DNA from: CAYMWF01 sp964394085 [NCBI: uncultured Gemmatimonadota bacterium]
GTDB taxonomy: Bacteria; GCA-2686955; CAYMWF01
Length of the DNA: 45,876 nt
Assembly: GCA_964394085.1 (NCBI GenBank)
Contig: CAYMWF010000040.1
Location: 1 to 45,876, forward strand
Direction: 5' to 3'
This document shows positions 6,834-13,813 of the stretch, one piece after another. Made by a program: the position numbers and the translations under genes. The first letter of the stretch is position 1; each line of letters starts with the position of its first letter. The notes below the pieces were generated by a model, which was not told the DNA's origin, searched no databases, and saw only the letters and a list, made by a program, of their open reading frames with translations.

Positions 6834-8210
6834 ATGAGCGAAATAGTCGACAGGATCAGGGAAGCGGGGATAGTGGGCGCGGGAGGCGCCGGATTCCCGA
6901 CCCATGTCAAGCTCGACAGCAGCGTTGACACGGTGATCGCGAACGGCACCGAGTGCGAACCGCTGCTCGAAGCCGACCAGGGTCTCATGGCCCGGTATCC
7001 CGACAAGGTCGTCGAAGGGCTGCGACTGGCTATGAAGGCGACGGGAGCGTCGAGAGGCGTTATCGCCGTAAAGGCTAAATATGAAACCGCGATTCGGGAG
7101 CTCCGAAAGGCCGCCGGTCCTTTCGACGATATCGAATTCTACCTGTTCGGCAGCTTCTATCCCGCGGGCGACGAGCACGTGGTGGTGTTCGATGTGACGG
7201 GCAGGACGGTTCCGGAGGGCGGCATCCCGCTCGAAACGGACGTTGTCGTTCAGAACGTCGGAACCCTCGCAAATATAGCGGATGCCGTGAACGGTATTCC
7301 GGTGACCAGGCGCGTCATAACGGTGACCGGCGAGGTGATCCGCCCCGCCACCTTCGAAGCGCCGATAGGGACCCCGTACGGAGAACTGGTCTCGTGGACG
7401 GGAGGTTTCAGGGAGATCGTCCCTGAAGCATGGGGGAACGGAGACGATCCGGTACTGGTAGAGGGCGGCCCGATGATGGGCAGGATCGTAAATACGGATG
7501 ATGTCGTTACCAAGACTACATCCGGTTTGATCGTTCTCCCGCCGTCGAATGTGGTGGCCCGTCACCTGTCGCGTCCCGATTCGAGCATCCTGAGGCGCAA
7601 CCGCTCCACCTGCGACCAGTGCAGGATATGCACCGACCTCTGCCCCAGATTTCTGCTGGGGCACGAGCTCGAGCCCCACCGGATCATGCGCTCCCTGAAC
7701 TACGGGCTGGCGACGGAGCCCCGAACCGTAACCGCGGCGGTTCTCTGCTGCGAATGCAGGCTCTGCGAAGCATACGCCTGCCCCCTGGAGCTCTCGCCGG
7801 TCAGGTATTATCAGCGCGTCAAGAAAGAGCTGCAGGAATCCGGCTTCAAGAATACCGTCCACCGCCGCAAAGATCTCGAACCCGACGGGATGCGCGAATA
7901 CAGGAGGACGCCGCTCTCGAAGCTCGTCGATCGCCTGGGTCTGGCGCCCTACAAGAGCCTGAAAGCGCCTCTCGAACAGCCCGTAAAAGAGCCCGGCGAG
8001 GTGAAAATTCCGCTGAAGCAGCATCTCGGTGCGCCGTCCGTGCCGGTGGTGAAAAAAGGTGAGAAAGTCTCTGCGGGCGATCTCGTTGCGGCGATACCGG
8101 AGGGCGCTCTCGGGGCGAACATCCATGCGTCCATCAGCGGGTTTGTAAAAGAGACGACCGATTCCGCGATACGAATCAGCGGTGGCGCCGCCCGGAAACG
8201 GCGCGACTAA
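6834..8210 (+). CDS. PduS/RnfC-like Fe-S flavoprotein NADH dehydrogenase
   Basis: A 458-residue protein of the RnfC/NuoF-like family that, in propanediol BMCs, is PduS. It should oxidise NADH through flavin and two [4Fe-4S] clusters. Visible features: N-terminal I-V-G-A-G-G-A-G-F-P-T-H (residues 13-24), the N-G-T-E-C-E-P flavin/NADH region near 37-43, the E-G-G-P-M-M-G motif near 212-218, a first cluster motif C-x2-C-x2-C-x3-C-P from about residue 260, and a second from about 305 in which the last spacing is four residues rather than three. The C-terminal ~100 residues resemble the RnfC barrel-sandwich segment. In the absence of an alcohol dehydrogenase this is the only enzyme in the locus able to regenerate NAD+. 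It sits directly before the PduT-like shell gene, as the two often do. Confidence 0.92.
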   Translation: MSEIVDRIREAGIVGAGGAGFPTHVKLDSSVDTVIANGTECEPLLEADQGLMARYPDKVVEGLRLAMKATGASRGVIAVKAKYETAIRELRKAAGPFDDIEFYLFGSFYPAGDEHVVVFDVTGRTVPEGGIPLETDVVVQNVGTLANIADAVNGIPVTRRVITVTGEVIRPATFEAPIGTPYGELVSWTGGFREIVPEAWGNGDDPVLVEGGPMMGRIVNTDDVVTKTTSGLIVLPPSNVVARHLSRPDSSILRRNRSTCDQCRICTDLCPRFLLGHELEPHRIMRSLNYGLATEPRTVTAAVLCCECRLCEAYACPLELSPVRYYQRVKKELQESGFKNTVHRRKDLEPDGMREYRRTPLSKLVDRLGLAPYKSLKAPLEQPVKEPGEVKIPLKQHLGAPSVPVVKKGEKVSAGDLVAAIPEGALGANIHASISGFVKETTDSAIRISGGAARKRRD

Positions 8211-8270
8211 ACAAACCGGAGGTTCGGTGAATAACCGCACCTCCGCAATCATAAACGGCAGGTAGCGAAA

Positions 8271-8960
8271 ATGAGCAAGTCGACCGAAAGCTGGGTGGAA
8301 GAAAGACTTGAAACCGGTTCCGGGCCGCAAGTGTCCCGGCGGGAAAAATCTTCTCCGGCGAGCGAATTCAAAGCACTGAAGCCGCTGTTTGCCGGAGGAG
8401 AAGGCAAACCGGCCATCGGGCTCGTCGAGCTGAACAGCATCGCCGCGGGAATCGAAACAGCGGATGCCATGGTGAAGCGGGCCACGGTCGACCTTCTCGA
8501 AGCCCGATCGGTCTGCCCCGGCAAGTTCATCGTTCTCATCGGCGGGCTCACGGGGCCGGTGGACGAGTCGATGGAAGCGGGACGCGAAACGGCCGGCGAC
8601 GCCATGGTGGACGACCTGCTCCTGCCGAATGTTCATCTCTCGGTCTTTCCCGCTATCGCAGGCTGTGTCGAGGTGGGGCTCGAAAGGGCTGAGGCGCTGG
8701 GAATAGTGGAAACCTTTACGGTGGCTTCAACCATCGTTTCGGGAGACGCCGCCGCAAAAGCCGCGGACGTGAGGCTGACCGACATGCGCCTCGCAAACGG
8801 GCTGGGCGGCAAGTCGTTTTTTCTCATGACCGGCCCGGTATACGAGGTGGAAGCGGGTGTCGAAGCGAGCCTGGCTATTCTTCGGGAAGAAGGGCTGCTG
8901 GTGAGGCAGGTGATCATACCGAGGCTCCACGATGATGTGCGCGTCAAGATGATAAACTAG
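8271..8960 (+). CDS. PduT-like BMC-T shell protein with N-terminal extension
   Basis: Tandem BMC protein, 229 residues, with the PduT hallmarks: A-I-G-L-V-E-L-N-S-I-A-A-G at 48-60, V-C-P-G-K-F near 81-86, L-L-L-P-N-V-H-L-S-V-F-P-A-I-A-G, then the second fold from A-L-G-I-V-E-T onward and a closing V-I-I-P-R-L-H. PduT trimers carry a [4Fe-4S] cluster in the central pore through a cysteine in the second domain (W-S-V-A-A-C in the Salmonella protein, from memory). The aligned stretch here is F-T-V-A-S-T, so that cysteine is Thr; another cysteine is present at 132. An extra ~45 residues precede the fold and are unlike typical PduT. Its neighbour is the PduS-like protein, suggesting an electron path through the shell, though the usual ligand seems absent. 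Confidence 0.9.
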   Translation: MSKSTESWVEERLETGSGPQVSRREKSSPASEFKALKPLFAGGEGKPAIGLVELNSIAAGIETADAMVKRATVDLLEARSVCPGKFIVLIGGLTGPVDESMEAGRETAGDAMVDDLLLPNVHLSVFPAIAGCVEVGLERAEALGIVETFTVASTIVSGDAAAKAADVRLTDMRLANGLGGKSFFLMTGPVYEVEAGVEASLAILREEGLLVRQVIIPRLHDDVRVKMIN

Positions 8961-9132
8961 TCGGTTCCGGGCGCCGGTTCATGGCGACAAAACACCTGCG
9001 GCGCATCCCGGACGCGGGCGATACAAACAGGTCCGGACAGCAAGTAAAAACCTGCGGGACGCTTGAAGAGCGGCGGAACGCTTGAAGAGCCCTGGATCTC
9101 GTTCACAGGCAGGGAGAGAGGATGGGGAAAGG

Positions 9133-9438
9133 ATGTACCTGGCGAAAGTAATCGGTACGGTGGTGGCCAGCCGGAAGGCGAACAACCTCGACGGCGTCAA
9201 GCTTCTGATTGTCCAGCCTGTCGATGAGCACGGCAACCCTGACGGCAAAGAACACGTTGCCGTAGACGGCACGGAACAGGCGGGTCCGGGCGAGGTGGTT
9301 TCGTGCATCGCGTCGAGGGAGGGAGCCCTGGTGATGGAGAGGTGGTTCAACCCCGCCGATGCCGGTATCTGGGGCATAGTCGACCAGGTGACGATAGAAA
9401 AAGACGGCGGAGAAGAAGAGCTGACTTTCAAGAAATAG
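9133..9438 (+). CDS. BMC-P pentameric vertex protein, copy 2
   Basis: EutN/CcmL-type vertex protein of 101 residues. It begins M-Y-L-A-K-V-I-G-T-V-V-A-S-R-K, the family entry motif, followed by K-L-L-I-V-Q-P-V-D, V-A-V-D-G-T-E-Q-A-G-P-G-E-V-V and G-I-V-D-Q-V. In place of the S-S-A-R-Q turn of the other two copies it has A-S-R-E-G-A-L, so it is the most divergent in that loop. The start is set by the entry motif and by an A/G-rich ribosome site. A 172-bp gap with a duplicated CGCTTGAAGAGC (two copies near 9060-9086) separates it from the PduT-like gene; the next gene follows after 10 bp. Confidence 0.94.
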   Translation: MYLAKVIGTVVASRKANNLDGVKLLIVQPVDEHGNPDGKEHVAVDGTEQAGPGEVVSCIASREGALVMERWFNPADAGIWGIVDQVTIEKDGGEEELTFKK

Positions 9439-9448
9439 AGGATCTCTC

Positions 9449-9793
9449 ATGTTTATCGGTAGAATCGTCGGCAACATGGTTTCGAGCGTCAAGATAGACG
9501 ATTACCAGGGGCACAAGCTGCTGATGGTCCAGCCTCTCACCCCGGATGGTGAGCTCTGGAAAAAGAAACTGATCGCGGTAGACCTGGTGGGCGCCGGCAC
9601 CGGAGAAACGGTTCTGTATATCGACGAGGGCAATTCGGCAAGGCAGCTGCTCGACCTCGATGTAGACGGCGCGGTTCGCGCAGTCATCGTGGGTATTGTC
9701 GACGAAATAAGGCTTGCGGACAAAACCATCCAGCCCCACGCCGTGAAAAAGCCCGAAACTCCCGAAGCTCCCGACTGGAACTACGGGCTCTAG
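9449..9793 (+). CDS. BMC-P pentameric vertex protein, copy 3
   Basis: Third EutN/CcmL-type protein, 114 residues. It has the entry motif M-F-I-G-R-I-V-G-N-M-V-S-S-V-K, K-L-L-M-V-Q-P-L-T, A-V-D-L-V-G-A-G-T-G-E-T-V-L, the N-S-A-R-Q-L turn and V-G-I-V-D-E-I. A Pro-rich tail (about residues 98-114) projects beyond the fold. It closes the BMC operon; the next gene is convergent and its stop is 82 bp away. I see no strong terminator in that gap. Three different BMC-P genes in one locus imply vertices with different properties. Confidence 0.95.
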   Translation: MFIGRIVGNMVSSVKIDDYQGHKLLMVQPLTPDGELWKKKLIAVDLVGAGTGETVLYIDEGNSARQLLDLDVDGAVRAVIVGIVDEIRLADKTIQPHAVKKPETPEAPDWNYGL

Positions 9794-9874
9794 CACAAGC
9801 GGTATCGGCGTAAAACACTGAAACCGCACGAGACTCCGGTGTGTCGCGACGAAATAGACATGAGAAATGCGGGC

Positions 9875-10933
9875 TTAAATATTCTTGATTCTTTCTATTT
9901 CCCTGCCGGACAATTTCAGCCCGTCCTTGAGCACTTCTTCCACATCTTTCGAGAAGACACCGCCGTCCCACTCGCCAATCTGCTGGAGAGCTTCCTCTCT
10001 TGTCAATTTTCCATAACGAATCATGGTCGAGAAACCATCAACCAGTTTTTCTACGCCGGTGCCATGCTTTGTGAGGTAATTTACCAGCGGCACCAGCTTG
10101 CAGTCATATCGCCATGACGTGGCGCGACCCTCGGGTTTTCGCCACCCGAGTTCATTCGTGATGGTTTCTTTGATCTTCACCCTGTCCCACTCCAGATAAT
10201 CGAACAATGAAAAGTATTTCCCATCCATCTCATGGAGAATCGACGGCCTGTTGAAATCGATGACTTTGTCCCCGGGCACCTTTAAGGACGCTCTGTGAGT
10301 AAAATAGTAGCCGATGGCGCTCAGCATGCGCAAAACGTTCGGGGACAGCAGCTTTTTCTTCTTCGATATCTTTGGAAACATCCCCCAGTCCACAACGGTG
10401 TCTTCGGGATGGGAAGTTCCGCTGATGATATACTCGAGCCCTTCCTGGAGCATGACTCGCTGGACCGCTCCGTGAGCTCCGTGCGAGCAGTGGGTGCAGA
10501 TATTATTCAACATATCTTTCGGACCGTAGGGGATCGCGGAACGGATCAGGGAGCGGGCCACTCTCCAGGTCAGGTTGAACGGGGCGCTTTCGATACGGAG
10601 TTCCACACCGAGTATCTTGCAGGCGCGCTCGAGGTTCTCGATGGCGAGAGGGTGGGCGAAACCGTTATGAAAGTTAACGGCGAGAGGGTTCCTGCCATAC
10701 TTCCTCTTAAGTATATAAAGCACGTAAGTAGAGTCTCTGCCGCCGCTTACCGGAACGACGCAATCATACTTTTCACCCTTGACCTTTTTCAGCTTCTTGA
10801 GCAGCGCCTTTTCACCGAGAGGTTTGACCGGCACGAATTCCCGGCAGAAATTGCAGACGCCGAAGCTGTCGAAATCGATCCCTTCCTGGGTCGCAGGCAG
10901 TATGCACTTTGTACACCGAATCACTTCCGTCAT
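9875..10933 (-). CDS. N-acetyl sugar amidotransferase (WbpG/PseA-like)
   Basis: Adenine nucleotide alpha-hydrolase (PP-loop) enzyme of 352 residues that would convert an acetamido group of a nucleotide-sugar or glycan to an acetamidino group, as in surface polysaccharides. Seen: an N-terminal zinc-ribbon-like pair C7-x2-C10 and C27-x2-C30, the PP-loop S63-G-G-R-D-S68 and an internal C-T-H-C-S-H-G. The family normally works with a HisH/HisF-like pair (glutaminase and ammonia channel), and no such genes are near. Start chosen at ATG 10933, with GGGGAG just upstream. It is convergent to the BMC operon and starts the envelope-glycan region, but is separated by 786 bp from the next - strand gene. 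Confidence 0.88.
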   Translation of the reverse strand: MTEVIRCTKCILPATQEGIDFDSFGVCNFCREFVPVKPLGEKALLKKLKKVKGEKYDCVVPVSGGRDSTYVLYILKRKYGRNPLAVNFHNGFAHPLAIENLERACKILGVELRIESAPFNLTWRVARSLIRSAIPYGPKDMLNNICTHCSHGAHGAVQRVMLQEGLEYIISGTSHPEDTVVDWGMFPKISKKKKLLSPNVLRMLSAIGYYFTHRASLKVPGDKVIDFNRPSILHEMDGKYFSLFDYLEWDRVKIKETITNELGWRKPEGRATSWRYDCKLVPLVNYLTKHGTGVEKLVDGFSTMIRYGKLTREEALQQIGEWDGGVFSKDVEEVLKDGLKLSGREIERIKNI

Positions 10934-11364
10934 GGTTCTCCCCTGGACATGAGATAAAGCCTCCGGCTCGCGCTGCGAAGACTGGATAAACTCTTTCGAT
11001 CTTTCCGGTCAGTAGTCGACTTTTTCTGTCTTGTATTCTTCTTTAACCATATCGAAAATTCGACCTGTAAACTGTAGATAATCCCATAAACCGCGTTTCT
11101 TTTCTGATTTCGCCCTCGGAAACCGGAGTCTCGTACTGCCGCCAACAGTTTTGCCGGCGACAATTTCGCTGCAGACAAATTCGTTGGGAAGCTGTTCTGT
11201 CAGTACGACGGCGAATGCAATACGCATCCAAAGCCGGGGATTCGCCATGTGAAGAAAAATGGAAGCTCTGAGATATAACTGTTACGGAGCCGATCTGTGT
11301 AGTTCTCTTTTTACAGCGCAGCGCTAGAAGCATAACCCGTCCTGCGGGGGATGCAGGCTTACTC
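10934..11364. other. intergenic stretch with possible gene remnants
   Basis: No recognisable gene. On the - strand short open frames exist (for example 11009-11248 and 10930-11178); the first ends in a protein-like stretch with W-D-Y-L-Q-F-T-G-R-I-F and may be the end of a decayed gene, but I recognise no family. The second ends in a 4-bp overlap with the amidotransferase start, which by itself is weak evidence in this overlap-rich region. I see no clear promoter for the amidotransferase. Confidence 0.3.
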
Positions 11365-11475
11365 GTGTAAAATTGTCAATCCGATTGACAATTTTACACG
11401 GTTTCCGAGTGGACTCGAGCGATACGCCTTGACGACCGGAGAGACATCCACGTTATAGAGGAATAAATGATCGGC
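11365..11475. repeat. palindrome-containing dispersed element, copy 1
   Basis: Starts with a perfect palindrome: 17-bp arms (11365-11381 and 11383-11399) around a single base. About 75 bp of related sequence follow, ending in GAGGAATAAATGA. The same arrangement recurs at 34294-34400 with roughly three quarters of the bases matching. Both copies lie on the 3' side of a - strand gene. No transposase is nearby. Confidence 0.8.
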
Positions 11476-11571
11476 TCACTCCGGCAGTGGAATAAGCGAC
11501 AGGTTCCCTCCGGCAGTGGGATAAGTACTCGGCTCACTCCGGCAGTGGAATAAGCGACAGGTTCCCTCCGG
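11472..11571. repeat. 58-bp tandem repeat, 1.7 copies
   Basis: A 58-bp unit (11472-11529) is followed by an identical 42-bp partial copy (11530-11571). Inside, a shorter motif CCGGCAGTGG followed by (G/A)ATAAG appears three times. It is inserted next to the palindromic element and is absent from the element's second copy. The remaining bases to 11719 hold GC-rich hairpins, including one just after the stop of the next - strand gene. Confidence 0.85.
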
Positions 11572-11719
11572 ATTTAACTCGGTCTGGCTTGGCCGGAAAA
11601 GGAAATCAGGAAGAAGTTAGCCGGGCAGCAGGGGTTTGACTGGCAGGCGAGCCCCCTGCGGGGGCGAAAGCTCCACCGGGATCATACAGCCACCGGCTCA
11701 GCCGGCGGCCGTTTTAGTT

Positions 11720-12136
11720 CTATTCGAATGTGAACAGCCACAAGCCCGCGATGGCGCAGTTCACTTCCCACCATTCGAGCGGATCGGCCAGGTACCCGAG
11801 CTCGAGGATCCGCGGGTCGCTTTCCTCCAACTCGACCGCGGCGACGGTTACGGCTCCCAGCACTTCGCAGGGCGATTCGCTCATGGGGAACCAGGCTTTT
11901 GCCGGTGCGATACCCTCCCCGATAAGCTCTTCCAGGGTGCTTTCAGCATCTTCGACTGTATAACCCTGGGGAGGAAGCGGCCATTCGAGAAAATAGGTGC
12001 TGTCGGTATTCAGGAAGGGTTCATTGTCGATGATAACGGGGGCGGGGATTTCGGTTTCCTGATCTTCGAACAGAAAGCAGGACAGGTTGGTGAACAGCAG
12101 CAACGCAAACAGAAGTAATATTGTTTTTTTCTTCAT
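11720..12136 (-). CDS. small lipoprotein of unknown function
   Basis: A 138-residue predicted lipoprotein. It begins M-K-K-K-T-I-L-L-L-F with a hydrophobic core and a lipobox ending L-S-C (Cys at about residue 20), so signal peptidase II processing and membrane anchoring are expected. The mature part is acidic, with W-P-L-P-P-Q-G-Y-T-V-E-D-A-E and a C-terminal W-W-E-V-N-C-A-I-A-G-L-W-L-F. I recognise no family. The start at 12136 is chosen for the signal peptide; an upstream in-frame start at 12205 would give a charged non-signal leader inside the neighbouring gene. It lies 2 bp after the transglutaminase-like gene and ends the glycan cluster. Confidence 0.75.
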   Translation of the reverse strand: MKKKTILLLFALLLFTNLSCFLFEDQETEIPAPVIIDNEPFLNTDSTYFLEWPLPPQGYTVEDAESTLEELIGEGIAPAKAWFPMSESPCEVLGAVTVAAVELEESDPRILELGYLADPLEWWEVNCAIAGLWLFTFE

Positions 12137-12138
12137 AT

Positions 12139-12819
12139 TCAGAGCGCTTCTGCTTCGTCTTCGAAGCTGCCGGGCAGGCGGAACGATGCGTTGTCGAAGA
12201 TCCATGGATAGTACCTTTTCAATGTAGCGATCATGTGGTCGAGCGGAAGATCGCTGAAATGCCCGTAATCTTTAACATACTCCATGTGCTTGTTGCCGCT
12301 TTTGTCGTACTCGTGAAAGATCGAGTCGCTTTTTCCGTCGAATTCAAGCGGTTGAACACCGAATTTTTCGCAGAGAGACTTATTGAACGCGGGTGTGGCC
12401 TTGAGCCAGCCGTCGTCAAGGAAAAGCTCGGTGTACCCATGGTACACAAAAACGTCGGTTTTCATGATCTCTCTCAGCCTGGGGGTGGCAAGGTGGTTCT
12501 TGACGTCCGCGAATCCGAGCCGGCTGGGAATGCCGGCGACCCGGGCCGCGGCGGCCAGAAGGATCGCCTTGGTCACGCAGAAACCCTTTTTCGACTTGAG
12601 AGTGACGCTTGCTTTCATATATTCGGGGGTGAGCTGGATGCTGTAAGGATCATAGTAGATGTCGTCACGAACCGCATAATAGAGGTTGATCGCTTTGTCC
12701 CTGTCGGAAATCGCCTTTCCGATGGAAGAAGCCGTGTATTCGATGACCGCCTCATGATCGCTTTCGATAAAAACCGTCGGTTCAAGGTATTGCTCAAATT
12801 CTTTTTTATAATCCGTCAT
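12139..12819 (-). CDS. transglutaminase-like protein
   Basis: A 226-residue soluble protein with the transglutaminase-like papain fold (PF01841 type). The nucleophile is probably C81 in K-K-G-F-C-V-T-K-A, and the histidine H127 in V-Y-H-G-Y-T-E-L-F. Where many members have an Asp after the second strand, this one has W-L-K-A-T-P-A-F-N (about 138-146), a pattern I associate with a subfamily. Such proteins are usually peptidases or amidases. It has no signal peptide. It lies 19 bp downstream of the FemAB-like gene and 2 bp before the lipoprotein gene. The target is unknown. Confidence 0.85.
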   Translation of the reverse strand: MTDYKKEFEQYLEPTVFIESDHEAVIEYTASSIGKAISDRDKAINLYYAVRDDIYYDPYSIQLTPEYMKASVTLKSKKGFCVTKAILLAAAARVAGIPSRLGFADVKNHLATPRLREIMKTDVFVYHGYTELFLDDGWLKATPAFNKSLCEKFGVQPLEFDGKSDSIFHEYDKSGNKHMEYVKDYGHFSDLPLDHMIATLKRYYPWIFDNASFRLPGSFEDEAEAL

Positions 12820-12838
12820 TATTCATCTCTCACTTCGT

Positions 12839-13813
12839 TCATGAACGCCCGGCCAGGCGTCGCGCCAGCCGGTAAAGAGATCCGGTCCGCCGGTAAACAT
12901 CGTAATATACAGGCTCGGCCCCGAACTTCCGCTTGAACTCCTCTATACCCTTTTTTCCGCCGCTCGTTCCTATGTTTACATAGGAGAAGCCGTCGGTGCA
13001 GGCAGCCTCTACGGCGTTCCAGATCAGGGCGTAATTCGGTCGCGCATACCAGAACTCCGGCAACGACGGCATGCTCCACAGGAAAACTCCGGCGGCCCCG
13101 GTGAAAGAAAGCAGAGCCGCGACGGGCCGCTCATCCACCCTCGCGATACGGAGTTTACATCCCGGGCCGTCAAGGGATCGGAGGAACCGGTAGGGATATC
13201 CGCCCCCTCTGCCCCACCGGGAAAGCGAAACCTGCTGGAGCGAATAAAACGCCCGCCAGTCCTCTTCGCCGGCGGCGGTCGATACGGTTACTCCCTCCTT
13301 GCGGGACTTCCCGATCTCTCTCCTGTTGCTGCGGCTCATCCGCTTCCAGACCTGCTCCGGATCCGGATCGAGCTGAAGGATATACGCCGTTTCCACACGC
13401 CGCTTCACTCCCTGCGGCGCCATGGTCCCAGGAGGAGGCGTCAGGCCGGGAACCTCCGGCGGCACGACCAGCGAAATTTCTCCGGTGATCGATCCCGGAC
13501 TCCTTCGAAAAAAAAGATCGGACATGCGGGCGGCCTGTTTTTGTTCCACCAGGCCGAGAAGGCCTCCGTATGTGCCGAACGGCATGGAAAGGCGCATCGA
13601 AAACGGGCCTTTCCGCATGTTTACCGCCGGCAGCAGCGCCGCGATCCTGCCGCTGCCCTCGGTCGCCGTCACCACCGAAATCGACGAGCCCGGAAATCCT
13701 TCGAGAATAGCCCCGACCCACGACCTATCCTGGAAATATCGCGGAATTTCGATTCCTTCCAGGAGCGCTTCGTATTCTGCAGTGCCGCCCAGATGTGCCA
13801 GTTCAATTCTCAT
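12839..13813 (-). CDS. FemAB/BioF2-like acyltransferase (GNAT fold)
   Basis: A 324-residue protein resembling FemAB-type double-GNAT enzymes, which transfer an acyl or aminoacyl group to cell-wall or surface glycans. Supporting features: an early Y-F-Q-D-R-S-W segment, the M-S-R-S-N-R-R-E-I-G-K-S-R-K-E-G-V region typical of these proteins (about 165-181), a late V-A-A-L-L-S-F segment and the C-terminal Y-V-N-I-G-T-S-G-G-K-K-G-I-E-E-F-K-R-K-F stretch. The start is the ATG at 13813, which shares an ATGA overlap with the stop of the dehydratase gene; an upstream ATG at 13888 would create a long Arg-rich leader. Its cluster position suggests it decorates the glycan made by its neighbours. Confidence 0.85.
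   Translation of the reverse strand: MRIELAHLGGTAEYEALLEGIEIPRYFQDRSWVGAILEGFPGSSISVVTATEGSGRIAALLPAVNMRKGPFSMRLSMPFGTYGGLLGLVEQKQAARMSDLFFRRSPGSITGEISLVVPPEVPGLTPPPGTMAPQGVKRRVETAYILQLDPDPEQVWKRMSRSNRREIGKSRKEGVTVSTAAGEEDWRAFYSLQQVSLSRWGRGGGYPYRFLRSLDGPGCKLRIARVDERPVAALLSFTGAAGVFLWSMPSLPEFWYARPNYALIWNAVEAACTDGFSYVNIGTSGGKKGIEEFKRKFGAEPVYYDVYRRTGSLYRLARRLAGRS

Noticed and set aside
6705-8636. A 643-codon - strand open frame under the PduS and PduT genes
   Set aside because: Arg/Gly/His-rich low-information sequence antisense to two well-supported genes.
9794-9874. A terminator between the BMC operon and the convergent amidotransferase
   Set aside because: No stable stem followed by a T-run on either strand.
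11472-11571. CRISPR array
   Set aside because: Only 1.7 copies of one 58-bp unit, no regular spacers and no cas genes.
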